Notes: generated by a model not told the origin, from the sequence alone. Positions 1 to 13,531 are shown, counted from the stretch's first letter. The stretch is 64,000 bases of DNA from Silene conica (GCA_029255685.2 CM055311.2:57123048-57187047), one strand, 5' to 3'. Numbers and translations are program-made.

Positions 1-1797
1 TTTGATCATCTTATCAAAAATGTGATATGTTCATACAATGAAATCTATGATTTAATTATAGACAGATAGCCCTATATGTGGTATAGCGAGCTATAAATTA
101 GTCATAGAAAGTTGGTGTAACGAAAATTGGATTCTTGCCAGTTTGAACAACAAACACACAAGAAAGGTAGTGTGAAAGTCATATCGGTTCAATTATTTTA
201 AGTAATAAGAAAATGGCAAGCATGAGCAGTTGGTACTCTTACAGAGTAAAGAAGTTTGGATGTCCCGGAAAGGACATAGATATCTGAATGATAATAGATG
301 GCCTATATAGAAAAAGAAATGGTACCGTATATATTCAGATATCACTGATTCAGTACTGACAATATCACGAGATATTGAAATTATATCGATAGGTTAAGGA
401 ACCGATATGCAATTGCGCGCGGAATTTAATGGACTAGATAATGGGGATCTTATAAATAAGTCCAATTTTATTGTCGACACATAATCAATGATTATGAATG
501 AGCTCATGGACCGGAAGTCCATTTATTCACCGGAAGTCATTTTAAGTTATGAATGTTAGGAAACAAAATTTTACAGTTTGCATTATCGAGTCATCATCAT
601 GTGCATTTTGAGATTTAGTTCATCATTGCATTTAGTTTTAATATTTACATTATTATGTGTTTTAGAATGTTGAATAGAATCGGTTACATATCATATGCAT
701 GCACGTGATTTATTATTTTGTTTTTATTTGATAAATATTTAAAAAGGAGAAATATTATCTTATGAGATACTCCAACGAGGATAACTCCTTATAGGAGCCT
801 CTTATAAATGATCATCAAATGGTGATGATTTATTGAGTTTTGGGAACTCAGGATTATATATGAACCTCTACGACACGATTGAAAGGTTATCGTGATTATT
901 TCCAAAATGGAAAATTCAAACTCATGTAGAGTTACTTCAAGGAAACTATTATTGTCTCAATTTGAAGTTTGAGAATATGAGAATATTATTTAAATGAGCT
1001 TCATGCTAAACATTTGAAATTAGTTTATGGTCCAGAAGTATCATATTAGTTGGAAAATATTGTAGTCAAAATCTACAATGAGGATGTCAATCAATACATA
1101 TATGGTTTAGCAAAGAAAATAGCTCAAATGTATTGGGTGATTTATTCAATGATTATCGTATTGATTCTCCTTAATACGAGGAATTAAGGAATGATGGCTA
1201 CACTTTTTTTCCCTTCGACTAGGTTTTTGTCCCAACGGGTTTTTCCTAGCAAGGTTTTTAACGAGGTAGCAATATAAGCGCATTATTACGCTATAGTTAT
1301 GATCGTCATTATTGTTGAGATGACAGTTATTTTCGACATATAATGTCATGTCGTTTTTGTGGAGAAGAATCATTTTTGTGGAAGTATCAATTGAAATGAA
1401 GATCCAAGATTTGTTATGAAATGATTATATCCAGAGTTTGAGTTATCAAAGAAATGTGATATCGAAACTGTCAAGGATTTCTATTGACCGGAGATTCAAG
1501 TCTATTAACTACAATGGGTATTACTTCAACGATCGAGAAGTTATATCAAAGCATGGATCATTTCAAGATTTATCAAGTTATGTCATCATCAGGGGGAGTA
1601 ACACGCGCTGTACTCTTTTTCCTTAGCTATGGTTTTGTCCCACTGGGTTTTCCATGGAAAGGTTTTAACGAGGCAGTTTTGCTATGCGTGTTTGAAGATT
1701 AGTGTACTCTTTTCCGTTACTAGTGTTTTCCCACGAGGTTTTTCTAGGAAGGTTTTTAACGAGGCATCTTCTTCAGCGATGGACATCCAAGGGGGAG
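1..1797 (+). mobile_element. Fossil Copia element, 3' internal part
   Basis: This stretch leads into an LTR at 1798 through a purine tract (1789-1797) that looks like a polypurine tract, so it is read as the 3' internal part of a plus-strand Copia element whose 5' end lies left of the window. No long reading frame survives and no RT or integrase motif could be recognised. It is broken, with many breaks. The Copia assignment rests on the short LTR and on the tail motif listed at 1196-1768, which is familiar from plant Copia 3' regions (family knowledge). An old copy is inferred from the decay. Confidence 0.5.
1196..1768 (+). repeat. Three diverged copies of a Copia 3'-tail motif
   Basis: A block of about 70 bp recurs at roughly 1200-1275, 1609-1680 and 1705-1765. 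Each copy reads 'ACTCTTTTTCC', then a 'CCCA..GGGTTTT' step, then 'AAGGTTTTTAACGAGG'. The copies differ at several positions, so the multiplication is old. The motif is a common noncoding 3' tail of plant Copia elements; three copies in one tail are seen directly. Confidence 0.65.
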
Positions 1798-1982
1798 TGT
1801 TATGAAATATTATAGTATAATATTATATGGATGTCCATATCTTCTAATATCTTAGAGTGTTTTATCTTTTGGAAACTCTACCTCATTGTATATGTATATA
1901 TACCCCTCATAATGGAATGAGAACCTACTTTTGTCTCTCTTAGTTTCTCTCTATAATTCTCTCTTGTCTTTGTTTCACAACA
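1798..1982 (+). repeat. Short Copia LTR (3' LTR)
   Basis: Starts TGTTATG directly after the purine tract AAGGGGGAG and ends near TTTCACAACA at 1982, giving TG...CA ends and 185 bp. It holds a TATA-like run (about 1890-1902) and a pyrimidine-rich end. The matching 5' LTR and the left target duplication lie outside the window, so the exact ends are inferred. Confidence 0.55.
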
Positions 1983-2119
1983 ATTTTTATTTGTAAAATA
2001 ACGTAAGGGTAAAATACAAATTGCGCGTGTTAAAATTCATTGTAGTAAGTGTAGTACAATGGATAAAATTGCATGTTGTGAATTGAAGAGTCTGGGTTTG
2101 ATGACTTTGATCCTTCACA

Positions 2120-3527
2120 CAGGGCCGGCGATTAGGGATGCGGGTCGCGCGATCGCACAGGGTCCCCGATTTTTAGAGGTCCAATAAAGTTAAAAAAGAA
2201 TATGTATTAATTAGTAAGGCTAATCATTATGAAATGTAAATGGTATAGTGGTTTTAGCTTCTAATTTTTTTGGGCTCTCAGGTTCGATTCCCCTTAACGC
2301 ACTTTTTCCATTTTTTTCAAAATTATTTTTAATGGACTAAGTTATCACTTTATTCCATAGTTTATTGGTTCCATTTCATTTAAAACTAGTTTTAATCCCG
2401 TGCAAATAATGCACGGGTGACGTTTAAATTCCTGCAAAAAAATATGATAACGGTTACCTTTCTATAAAATTATTTTTGTTTTTAAGTAATTTCTTTTTTT
2501 TGAGAAAAAAATGTTTAAAACGATTTCGGCATTTGAGATTTTTTAAAAGATGATTTGAATGACATAAAATAACTTGATAATAATGGACTCAAAAATCACT
2601 CAAACCTGAAATAACCCGGTTCGATCAAATAACCCGACTTGATTGTCCCTTTTACCAGGTCTAGGGACGGGGTTCAACAATTTTGTTTTTACGTTATTAT
2701 TTTGCCTAAAAGTAGTAGTAAAAGTAATTATACTATCAATCTTCACTTGCCCGTACCCCAATGTTAATCGTAGTTATCACATTATCGATAACCCATCTAT
2801 TTTTTCATATAATCAAACTCAACCAACCGTTTCTTTTCATATTATCAATAACTCATCCGTGTATATGTATTACAGAGTACTTTTGTACCTTGAAGACTGA
2901 AATAAATCGCATTTTTTTTATAATAAATAATATACTCCGTAATATTTTGTAATGTTCAGGTTGTAATTTTTTTTAATATTATATTGGTATATCATAGAAA
3001 ACATTTTAACTTTTTCCGTGAATTTTTTTTTTTAATTTGTAATTTTTGAATGTTTATATTGTATTGTATTAGTAATAAAAAAATATATAATGTATGATGT
3101 TGCATAGTTTATATTATTAAATTTGGAATCATAATTTAAGTAGTTATAAAGTATGAAAAAAAAAATTAAAGTGAGTGATGAAACATGGGGGCCCTACAAA
3201 AAAAAGGTTATTTTTCAACTTTAAAATCAAGAACCAATAGAAACTCTTCATTTTCTATTCCTTTTATAGTAAAAGGATTGTTTGCTTTCTTTCTTGATTT
3301 TTTTAATCTAGTATGCAAAGTTGTCTAGAAAAATTATAAATGAAATATTTAAGTTATACTTGTATAATAATATGACGAAAATAAAATATAAACATTTCCG
3401 TATATTAAAAAATAAATTTTATAACAAAATAACATTTAAATTTATACATGCAGTGACGTAAATAGTATATTACCGGGCCCATTTAGAAATTCCGCACAGG
3501 GCTCCTGAAATTCCGAAGACAGCCCTG
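2120..3527. mobile_element. hAT-type non-autonomous DNA transposon, 1.4 kb
   Basis: Bounded by perfect 8-bp target duplications CCTTCACA at 2112-2119 and 3528-3535. Its ends form a short terminal inverted repeat, CAGGGCCGGC on the left and GACAGCCCTG on the right. An 8-bp duplication with CAGGG ends is diagnostic of the hAT superfamily. There is no transposase frame; the interior is AT-rich, so it depends on another element. It contains the tRNA-like segment at 2236-2300. Confidence 0.85.
2236..2300 (+). other. tRNA-like segment inside the hAT element
   Basis: Contains a box A-like string TGGTATAGTGG at 2240-2250 and a perfect box B GGTTCGATTCC at 2281-2291, about 40 bp apart as in tRNA genes and SINE heads. 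No complete cloverleaf with acceptor stem is evident and the context is a transposon, so it is called a tRNA-derived fragment rather than a tRNA gene. Confidence 0.5.
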
Positions 3528-3535
3528 CCTTCACA

Positions 3536-3811
3536 TTCACCTTCTCTGCCTACCGTTATTTTTTTCAGTTACTCTACTCTCAAACATTACGCCATTTATT
3601 GTATTTATTCCTCATTTTCATCAATTTTCTATTTTTATTTTTTATTTTTCCAATTTGTATCGTACCCGTATTCTATATTTTAAGTTGTCTTGATAAATTT
3701 GACCTAATAATATTTTTTAATATATTATTAATTCTTTGTTTTCTATTTTTCGTGTTTATTTTAATTACTTTTAGTTCAAATTATGTCCTTAATGACTAAT
3801 GAGATTTATGA
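3536..3811. other. Unassigned AT-rich spacer
   Basis: Between the hAT element and the internal region of the old Copia copy. The last 40 bp may be the remnant of that copy's 5' LTR, because 3812 onward lines up with the primer-binding side of the young relative at 40269. No gene or other repeat is seen. Confidence 0.4.
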
Positions 3812-6800
3812 AACTAACAATTGACATCAAGAGGTAAGGTTGTACATGCAAAATCGTTTATTAGTTTTTACGAGTTATGAACTAAAAAAATTAAAATTTG
3901 TGATTTATGAGATAAATGTCACTAAATATTTTTGCATGAATTATGTTATGGTCCTAAAATGATTTTAGGTCATTTTGATGATTTATGGTTGATTATTGTT
4001 TATTTTAATGATTTTGAGTAAAATAATTACATTTTAATGAGTAATATGAACTTCTATTTACGAAAAATAGTTATACATCTCCTATGCCCGTGATTTTTAT
4101 TATGACCTCACATGAATATTATACATATTTTATGTAAAAGTTCGAACCATATTGATCAGTTTTGCATGATTTAGAATTTTTGTATGATAAAAATGACTTA
4201 AATGAAGGTAATATGACTAAAAATAGCTAAAATTCATGAAATTCCACGAAACTTTAATATGTTGTCACATACATGATTTACACAGTGTGGGTAGAATTTT
4301 ATATGAAAATCCTTTGTTTTGCATGATTTATGAATTTTTAATGTAATAATGACATAAATGATGACTATTTTGGCAAAAATAGCTAAAGTAAATTATATGG
4401 CATGAACGTTTTCCCCTATGTTGGATATATGGTATGAAAATCAGATCTGAAGTTTCATGTCAAATTTCGTTTAATTTGGAGGATTATTGACTTTTATATG
4501 ATAAAATCGATAAAAAGCAACTTTATTGGTCATAAAAGGTAAATTCGAATTTTTGGCTTGAAAATTTGTCATTTCCAGGTTTTGGAAATTGATTAAGAAT
4601 GTTAAAAATTTTGATTTTCATTTTTGCATTATTTTTATGCATGTTTAATTTGGAATAAAATGTTAAAGTTTTGTACTAAAAATATTTTATGGGAAAGTTT
4701 TATTTAAATTTTGGTATCTTGAATTTTACAAAATATACAAAATTATGATTTTGAATTTTTTTCGAATTTTATGACCTTTTGGGAATTATTTCATTATTAT
4801 TATGAATAAATGAAGTTTAATAAGTAATCATATAATACCAAGTTGAATTATTGTCAAAAATTGAGTGAAGACTAATTTTTGAGTCTTAAAAGGGTTAGGG
4901 TAATTGATTTAAGCATTGATTTGTGATTTTAATTGGTTATTATCACGCATTTTCATAAAACCGGAAAATATGTACATTATAAGGTTTAAATAGGGTGATT
5001 TGACACTTTAATTTGGCGTGTTTAATTAATATATTTTGCAGCATATTTATTTATAAATGTCATATTTTTTTATATAGTTTTGAATTATGTAATTTTAGTA
5101 TGACCTTAGTTTTAATCGATAGTACCCGTTATGTAAGGGAATATTGATTTGGTTGTAATTTTATGTGATCTCGCATAACCGCATTGTAATTTAATAGATT
5201 TAAATTTTATTTCAGATGTATGATAGTATAGTCTTGTATTATTTTATCATATGTAATTCTGGCGATTCCTAAAGACGGTGCCATACGGAAAGGTGTTCCG
5301 ATCAAGACGGTGTCATTGGGAAGCGTGTCAACCGAAGTTCGAGAGACCAAAGGAGCTGATTTCCGAATTTGTAATAGATTATTATATTATCTATTTTAGG
5401 AAGGCCATAATAAGAAATTTATTTATAGCTTATGCTTTTGCATTTTTTTAATATGTTGCATGCATTGCCAAATCGTCATAACCAAACATGCATTTCTTAT
5501 CGAGTCCTCGACCGTCTCAATTATAATTGTCGATAATTCACTGATTTAGTTCACTTAAACCAGATATATAATAAATTGACATGACCCTTATTTATAAATA
5601 ATTGAGAATAGCCTTACCAAAAAGTAAAACCCATGAGCCCCAATTTCATAAGGAGGTATTAGGCCAGTGATTTACGAAACTTGTTACGTTTGGGTAAGAG
5701 GGGTAATAAAATGTTATTTGAAATTTGAGTTGGCCTCAACGAAAGTATTTGGACCAATGGTCAATGTGTTCCGGCCTAAGATGACGATAAAAGTATTTCA
5801 TCGACCAAGAGTTCTAAATGTAGAACCGGTTAAGTGAGTTACCTCACCAAATAATATTGGAAAGTTGGAGGGCCAGTGGCTCACAATCGAGTAAGTATAG
5901 AATTTGGGTCTTGAGATCGTTTAAATAATTGGATAGAGGTCATTATATAAACGTTAAGACTTGTTTAAAATATTTACAAGTTTATTTTAAAACGATGAAT
6001 GTTTGTTTTTCCCACAATTTCGTTGTTTTATATTGTTCTTTTTTTTTTCATTCCTATTAATATGTGATATCATTCGATTGTAACACGAGTCTCCGCTAAA
6101 CCATTTTTGCTAAAATGACAAATAAAATCTCTTTCTAAATCCTCACTTGAACTGCATCATAGGTTATGGACGAGCTCCATTTAGGGATGGCAATGGGTGG
6201 GATATGGATGGGGTGGAGTCATATCCATATCCATATCCATTTAATTTGTGGTCATCCATATCCCACCCTTATCCGTTTAATATTTTTTTCATCCATCCAT
6301 ATCCATATCCACCGGGTGAAGCGGGTGGAGTGGGCACCCGTTGGATATTTCCACCCTCATAAATTTCAAGGCGATATATCAAAAATATACATCTAAGACG
6401 ATAAAATTTAAAGCGTACATTACCAAACAATTCCGGATTACATAGTTTTTTTGAGAAAATTGAACATAAATTTTAATCTTGTTAACCATATTCACAATTT
6501 TACAACTTACAACTGCGAAACTAATCCGCACAAGCTTTACACGCCCATAAAAAAGTGCAATAAAACATTAACGAGTAGTTTCTAAGTTTATTTTAAATAA
6601 ACTTTACTAATTGAAAGCATTTTTCTAATCAAAATATTTATTAATACTTTTTAGAAAAAAAATAACTATACTTATTAATTTAGGATATCCACCGGGTGAT
6701 AAGCGGGTGGTAGACCATGATCCATACCCCACCCTAAATTCACCCATATCCATATCCCACCCTAAATTGTAAAAAAAAATCATCATCCATATCCCACCCA

Positions 6801-9800
6801 TTTAATTTTGGGTGGATGGATATCCACAGGGTCAGGGTGAGACTGACATCCCTAGCTCCATTGGAATTGTTCTATTCCATAGAAATCGATAGGAATCGTT
6901 CTATGCAAATATAAGATTAACATCTTAAATTCCTTACAAACCTATATAATTTCTTATGAAGAAGAATAAATAGAAGTGATTATTAGTCAAAATCTGTTTT
7001 GATAATTCTTCTATGCATCTTAGTTCAAAAGCCTTATTGCTCAAACTAATTAACTTGTCATCGAGTGCTTAAATAGTTAAGAACATGACAATGCTAATAT
7101 AAAATTGGTAAATCGCTTTGTAGAAATCATTGTGACCAAATACCACAACACTTCATAGAGATTGATCATAATGAGAGATTAATTGGGAATTAATTGAAGA
7201 AAAGTCTTCATCAAGTGAGAATCTTTAGAAGTCAGTGGGAGCTATAAGAAGACCGCATCTATTTTAAATCGTTAAGGATAGAACGAGGTTCAAGAGAAAA
7301 GGTGTTGCTTGGACACTAAATTAGATACAAGTCCAAATTTGTAAAGAGTAAGGAAGTTGGTTGTATGACTCTAATATATTCCTCATAGAATATTTATAAC
7401 ATTGATAATATATTCATTCTAAATTATCACATTGTTTGCATTTTGATGCAACTTAGTGAATCATGTTAGCAATTTTCATTTTTCATATGAATGAAATATG
7501 GCTAATGGATGTCGAAACCACTATTCTAAATGGGTATTTAGAGGAGGGTGTATTCATGACACAATCCGGGAGTTCTTGTAAATCCTAACATCCCAACATG
7601 GAATAATCGTATGACGACTAAGCAACAATGATTAACATGAATGGAACTAAGGTAGTTGCCTCTTCATCCATAGACATATACATGTTATATTGTGCTTAAT
7701 CTAGTTTTGGATTTAGAGATATACCTCAATAATTGTTTTGATGTACATCAACTCTAAAATATAAATCGAGTTTTGCACGAAAGGTAAAATGTTTTACCAT
7801 TACGCAATTAAAACAAACGTTGTACTCATTCATACCACACATTGATTTATGGCTAGACCATACGAATCAAGGTGATTATATTCCGAAACTAGAATTGAAA
7901 TGTCATATGTATTACAAAACTCGAGTTGATGTCCCAGTCATTCTTCATTTCTCGGTTGAAAGTCGAATGGAAAAACTAGATTTGACTAGTATCCCACATC
8001 ATTTGATTAGGAATCTAATGAGTTATGCGAATCTTGTATTCAAAGCAAGTCATTCACTCTATAAGCACCTTGTAGTGTATGGATGAATACAATTTTCAAT
8101 CTCGAAAAATCGTTATTACTTTATCTCTTTTACCAATGAACTAGGTTACTACGAGGTATCCACCTAATAAGGTAAGAAGAGATTATGAAAACCGAAGTAT
8201 AAGTACTTCATCCAGATTGGGAACAATAAAGTAGTGAGTTTGGTTTACACCGAATAGAGTGTGATATTGTATCACAAGTTCACTTTCATAAACACATTAT
8301 AGATCGAATGCGTGGAAGGTAATATTGAATCATACGTGATATGATTAAATCTTTACAATTGGGTGAGAGGTAGTTTCTATTGGGTGAGAAGTAGTTGTGT
8401 TACACATGAAGCTTAGTGAGAGTAAGGTTGTGTTGCCAGTCTTACATGTATGCGACATATTGATCATTATGAATGATAAAAGACTTAGGAGAAGAATAAT
8501 ACATCACTAAGATATCCAATTGATAGATATTAGCGTAAAGTTGATATTCTTATGTTGATAAGAATTTAGACAAGTTCAAAAGTATTGAACCTGTAGAAAT
8601 TGAATCCACCTGCTTCCGCTACAAGATTAATTCATCACGCTAAGATGTATCACCATTCTTAAACTTCGTATACTTGAAGTATGACGAGAAGTTACAAATC
8701 GAATCGTTGAGAAAGGTCTCCATATAGCCCCATAGTTCATTAGTTAGGACTCAGGAAATGCTAAAGATATGAACCTAAGTGTTTAGATAATATTGGATCA
8801 ATGTGCAAGAGGTCACACATAATCATATTCTAAACACATAAGGATGGTTAGAGAACCATTTTGACGACAACCATTTAAGGAGTGGATATGTAAGAAACGT
8901 TCTGAACAGTGGAAGAATGAAAGACATACAACGAAAAAGAGTACACCTATATCTATGAGATATACAAGAGGGGTGAGTCCTACACACACTGTGAGGACAT
9001 TGGGAGCTATTCTATGGTAATGGAGCTTGTGTCTAGATAAGATCAAGACACGTACTCAAACTGTTTGCATAATAAGATTATTCATTACCAAAAAAAATTA
9101 TATATAGTGAGGTTAAGTGAAGTGCAAGTGTTGTTGAGACTTACTAACCACAAGCCTTGTTATAGGCTTAAGATGACAAGTTATGTCATTTCAATTGAGT
9201 TTAGATGTGAAACTATATACCAAAATTAAGAATGAATTATGGATTATGTAGTAACTGATATTGTATCAGTTTTACATATGTGATAATGCATTCATCGTTT
9301 GAATTTTATGTTAAACTTATTTAGTATTACTTTTTTTACATCCAAATGGGTTGTAAATACAATATTGAACCCCAATAAAGTGAACTGGATTAATATAGTA
9401 TTGCCCCTACTTGCTTGTATGAGGTGACGTCTCAAAGCAACTAGAGTGTGATGCGATTGATGGCAAGTTTATGTGCCATAGAGTCATAAGGGATGACTAG
9501 TCGATCATATAGACAAACTGTTAGGAACAGTTTGTCGGGCCGTGACCGCTTATCGAGTTTTGAAAATTTTATAAATAACATGATCGTGGTGAGAGCTACT
9601 ATAGTATTCTTACGAGTCAGTTCTTTAACTAAAGACTATCGCCCATGTGGCACATTTTTAAAGTGATTTTGATTTTTGCTCTATGAATTTTCGTAAAAGG
9701 GGTCAAATGGGCATCTTGTGGGTATGATGAGCTGTGGCTGATCGAAGGGAACAAGTGCGATAGGAATTGTCCACCCCTTGTCAGGGTTGTTTTAAATCTC

Positions 9801-10044
9801 AAGGCCAGTCGAGGAGTGGTGAACTGGAAATGTGTGGCCACGCTCAGAAGGTATCTATGGTAGATAATTCTGGTTAAACAGTTACTCCCCAAGTCGAGAA
9901 AATCACTCTAGATATGATCAATTGCAAGTAAGACTTGCAAGACACCTTGAGTTGAGTGGGAGAAACTCAGGTTTGCAGCTGGTGATTTCAAAAGGCCAAT
10001 GGTTGATTCCGCGGTTATGTTCACTTGTGTTGAAGGGGAAGATT
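3812..10044 (+). mobile_element. Old, broken Copia copy related to the element at 39027-47327
   Basis: The leader at about 3830-5990 aligns with 40280-42640 of the young element; 5240-5370 against 41930-42040 is unmistakable. The stretch 9340-9650 aligns with 45405-45700. In between, about 7496-7570, a recognisable Copia reverse transcriptase block reads EIWLMDVET then LEEGVFMTQ, so this relative once carried pol, unlike the young gag-only copy. It is broken with many breaks and is interrupted by the hAT MITE at 6182-6854. A TGTTGGG start at about 10045 may be the remnant of its 3' LTR. Confidence 0.75.
6182..6854. mobile_element. hAT-type MITE, 673 bp
   Basis: Perfect 8-bp target duplications GCTCCATT at 6174-6181 and 6855-6862 flank ends TAGGGATGGCA and TGACATCCCTA, a terminal inverted repeat typical of hAT elements. 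The interior is rich in direct and inverted copies of ATATCCA / TGGATAT and GGGTGG. No transposase. It resembles the element at 22789-23469 in ends, size and composition. Confidence 0.85.
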
Positions 10045-11129
10045 TGTTGGGTGATAACATTCCAACACAAGGCTTTAATGAGCTAATTGTTGCATGTACA
10101 ATATTGATGAACTACATGTAACATAGGTGATGTTAAATAAATGAATCATTCATTTGTTTAAACACTACGTGAAAATTTATGAATTGCTTTAAATCCATTT
10201 GCGTATAACGTGAATGATTTCATTATTAAAAATATAACGTCAATTCACGTGGCTATATAAATGATGTAATTTCTTTGGAGAATATATCTCATAACAAATA
10301 TCAATAATTTAGGAGGTTACTCTATGGGGTGATATTAGTGGCATTTGCTATTATTACTAAAGGTGTAGAGGTTGTTATCGTATAATATTCTGGGTTCCAA
10401 ATTAGTATTTAATTCGTGACGTTATGTTGTACTGGTACTACTTTGATAGTGGATTCTAGTCGATTTAGGTTCTGGGTTTTACTTCCTATTTGGAAGGTTA
10501 ATTATACCCTGGGTTTGACCCTAAATATTGTCTCATCTTTTTAGTACTTAAATTTCTTTACTTTTACGATTTACTTGTCGATTGGTTGATTCCATTGTAT
10601 ATGTGAGATTAACGCTAATTTCCAAACACTAATTCAGATTAGCTTTAAGATAGGCATGCGTCTTTCCCACGTGTTGTAGGTAATGCTAATTGACTTTGAA
10701 AGTGAAACGTGCTATTAACATGTGTTAATCGTATTCTTCTAGTGTTATTCGCTATTAAAAATTTACTTATATCGTTTGCGAAACATGAGCTTAAACCATT
10801 TTCTTCAAACACAAATATCTATTTTTCTATGTAAAGTTTTTCATTGATATGGAGTCGGACCTCCCCTATCCAATTATAATAACAATGCTTTCCTTGATTT
10901 CCTAATCATCATTGTGAAATTAAAATTCAGAATTAAAATTTTCATGATTTCAATAGAATTATGAAATTGGATTTAAAATGAAATAACAACATTTTAATTT
11001 GTAAAATAGAAAGTAGTGTTATAACATACGCAAAAAGGATAAATAAAGAGCGATAAAGAAAACAACACATAGATTTACATGGTGTACTAACAGTTTGTTA
11101 ACCACGTCAACATGACGAAAGGGAGAAGA
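10045..11129. other. LTR remnants and unassigned AT-rich DNA
   Basis: Begins with a TGTTGGG start matching the LTR start of the 39027-47327 family, then loses clear similarity. The right portion, about 10990-11129, belongs on the minus strand to an LTR that the Tekay element has split (see 21119-21420). No gene or later TT8 exon could be recognised here. Confidence 0.4.
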
Positions 11130-11134
11130 GTTTT
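11130..11134. repeat. Target-site duplication, left (GTTTT)
   Basis: GTTTT directly precedes the 5' LTR and is repeated at 21119-21123 directly after the 3' LTR. This fixes the limits of the Tekay insertion to the base. Confidence 0.9.
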
Positions 11135-12503
11135 TGTAACATTCCATATAGTTTAACATGTTTCGAGTCTTGTGCCAACTTTATGAGGGGGAGAACTTCG
11201 GGACGAAGTTCGTTTTTAGGAGGGAAGACTGTAATACCCCGAAGTTTTGTTTTTTTTAGATGACGTTCGTAGGATAGTTATGATCGAGCGATGAGTTATT
11301 AATGTTAGATAGTCGTTTAATATATGTTGCACATACTCGTTTTGTTGTATGTTTTTCGTACCTCTATGGGGTTCGAATGGGGGACCTAAGCATCTAGTGA
11401 CGATATATGAAGTATGGTGAAGGTGGGGTTCGAACTTGGGGTCTGTTGTCACCCTACACTGGGCCTCGATTGGCGTGACAACAGAGCAGGCCCACACGGA
11501 ATTTCAAAAAAAAGTCAGACTTAGGTCTCAGCCGCCTTATATAAGCAATAGGAATCTGTGCACTAAAACCTAATCAAACACATTTCTGATCTCGCGAAAC
11601 CCTAGCAGACAGTGTGGAGAAGAGAATCAACTGGCTCACGGTGGTAGAGGGTGGTTCTAGGGTGGTTCGAAGTAGTCACGAATCTGGTATGGTCATCATG
11701 TTTATTTTAAATTCAGTTTAAGTGTGTAACTTCGTCATCGGTGTTGAGGGGCGTGTGTACGTTTTATTATTGTTGCTTTCATGTTAATATATTCTATGAA
11801 GTAGGGTGCGTATGTGTGGGTCAGTGTCATGGTGTCGTTGGTTGTTGTAACGCTTGTCGAGGGTGTCAAAAATGGTGTCAGGGAAGGGGGAGTTACGGTT
11901 GCAAACAGGGGTTTGTGTCAGGGGTGTTTTGGAGTCGGTTTTAGTTCTGTCCAGGGAGTTGATTGTTATGGGTTTTGAGTCACGACACTGGTGGTTGTAT
12001 GGGGGTTATGTGGTGGTGGTCTCTGGGGTTGGTGGTGTCAGACCGTGGTGGTACAGGGGAGTTTGATAGGGGTGGTTGTCGTGAGGGGAGTCTGTTTTAG
12101 TTCAGATCTGGGTTTTGAGCGTGTACAGGGGGGTGTTTGGGGGTGGTGGCATTGATGACTCGGGGGAGGTCAGTGCAAGGTCACCACCGTGTCTGAAGTC
12201 TGGAGTCTGGGGACGGTCTGGGTGGTCACGGCAGGTGGTTGTCATGGTGGGGTTTGCGTCGAGGGAAGGTTTAAAGTGGGGTGTTCAGTGTCACGGTGAA
12301 GGACCAGGCCTGATTAAGGCTATGGTTCAGGTCGTCGGTGGCAGTCGGTCATGAGGGTGGTGGTCGTGGTGGTAGACGGCAGTGTGGGTGTTTGTGACGG
12401 GGGCTGTCGGTGGTGGTAGAAGGTGTCACGGTGGTCAGGTGGGGGCTGTTGTCACGGGGTAAGGTGCTCGGGTTAAGGGAGTTGTTTTGGGAAATTTGGT
12501 TGT

Positions 12504-12540
<37 letters not shown>

Positions 12541-13529
12541 TTATTATTATTCTTGTTTTGTTATTATTATTTAGTATGGTAAGATTTTATTAATTAAGTA
12601 AAGATATGGTGATTTTAAGGGAAAGGATTTTTGGGCATTTAATGTAAGATTTGGTACTTATGCACATCTCAATAATTCGAATTTCAAACCAAGTTACTAT
12701 TTTTGGCAGTTACTATTTTTGGCAGTTGCTATTTATAGGAAGTTACTATAAATGGAATGTGTGTACGTGTTACGTGAGTAGGAAGTTTATTAATTAAATA
12801 TGTATATTTTAGGTGGCAAGTTTCGTGTGGAACACTTTTAACGCGCTTGGACGTATCTGCATTTACTACTATTTCAGGTAGGGGAAATACGATGCAAACT
12901 ATAATGATTATTCAGTTGTTGTTGATGATTACCATGAATGTTTCATATTAATACTTGGATGATTTATTATGATATTTGATTATATATATTCTGTGATACG
13001 ATAAGAGATGAGGAGATAAAGGGTCTGTGTGGCGTGGAGATAAAGGGTCTGTGTGGTGCGGAGATAAAGGGTCTGTGTGGCGCGGAGATAAAGGGTCTGT
13101 GTTTGGTGTGGAGAAAAGGGACTGTGATTCGGAATGGAGATTCAGTTTCTATTTATAGTAATGTTTTCTATTTATGGTTTTCTCTACTCAACCTCGTGGT
13201 TGACCCTGTGTATTCGTGATCACCTGTGATGAACCAATTATTGGGGAGCAGATTGACAGGTTAAAGTCTATGGGAGCATAGGGAAGTGAGAGGCTTGGAC
13301 CTGGACCAGTTTAGAGCATAGATCACTTGAGAATAGTCTACGAGTTGTACTTTCTTTTTGAGCAGAACAGTTTTATCTTTTGGTTATGTAAGAACACGTT
13401 GAGTTTAAATTTAATTTAAAGTACTGTTTATCTTCCTTTGTATCTACTGCCTCGGGAAACCGAGATGGTAACACCTGTATTTATCTGAGGAGACCTAGTT
13501 CAGGCCCTTAAATAAATGGGGGTGTTACA
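11135..13529 (+). repeat. 5' LTR of the Tekay element
   Basis: Starts TGTAACATTCC and ends GGTGTTACA. A TATA box, TATATAAG, lies at 11538-11545, so transcription probably starts about 30 bp downstream. A G-rich stretch (11740-12480), a TTA microsatellite (about 12507-12537) and a 24-bp tandem repeat (13012-13115) follow. The G-rich stretch gives open frames on the plus strand, but they look like composition artefacts. Confidence 0.95.
13012..13115 (+). repeat. 24-bp tandem repeat in the 5' LTR
   Basis: Four near-identical units beginning GGAGATAAAGGGTCTGTGTG plus a degenerate fifth. The same array is present in the 3' LTR at about 20601-20704, and a diverged 27-bp version occurs in the related LTR at 53521-53745. 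Confidence 0.9.
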
Positions 13530-13531
13530 AA

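Noticed and set aside
2236-2300. Functional tRNA gene
   Set aside because: Boxes A and B are present but no acceptor stem or full cloverleaf is evident, and it lies within a hAT element.
7820-8086. 88-residue plus-strand frame in the old Copia copy
   Set aside because: Lies between recognisable Copia remnants, has no recognised domain and is best read as chance openness in decayed element DNA.
11741-12354. Several plus-strand frames in the G-rich part of the Tekay LTR
   Set aside because: They repeat in the 3' LTR, have GTG/GGT-biased composition and match no domain; read as LTR sequence composition.
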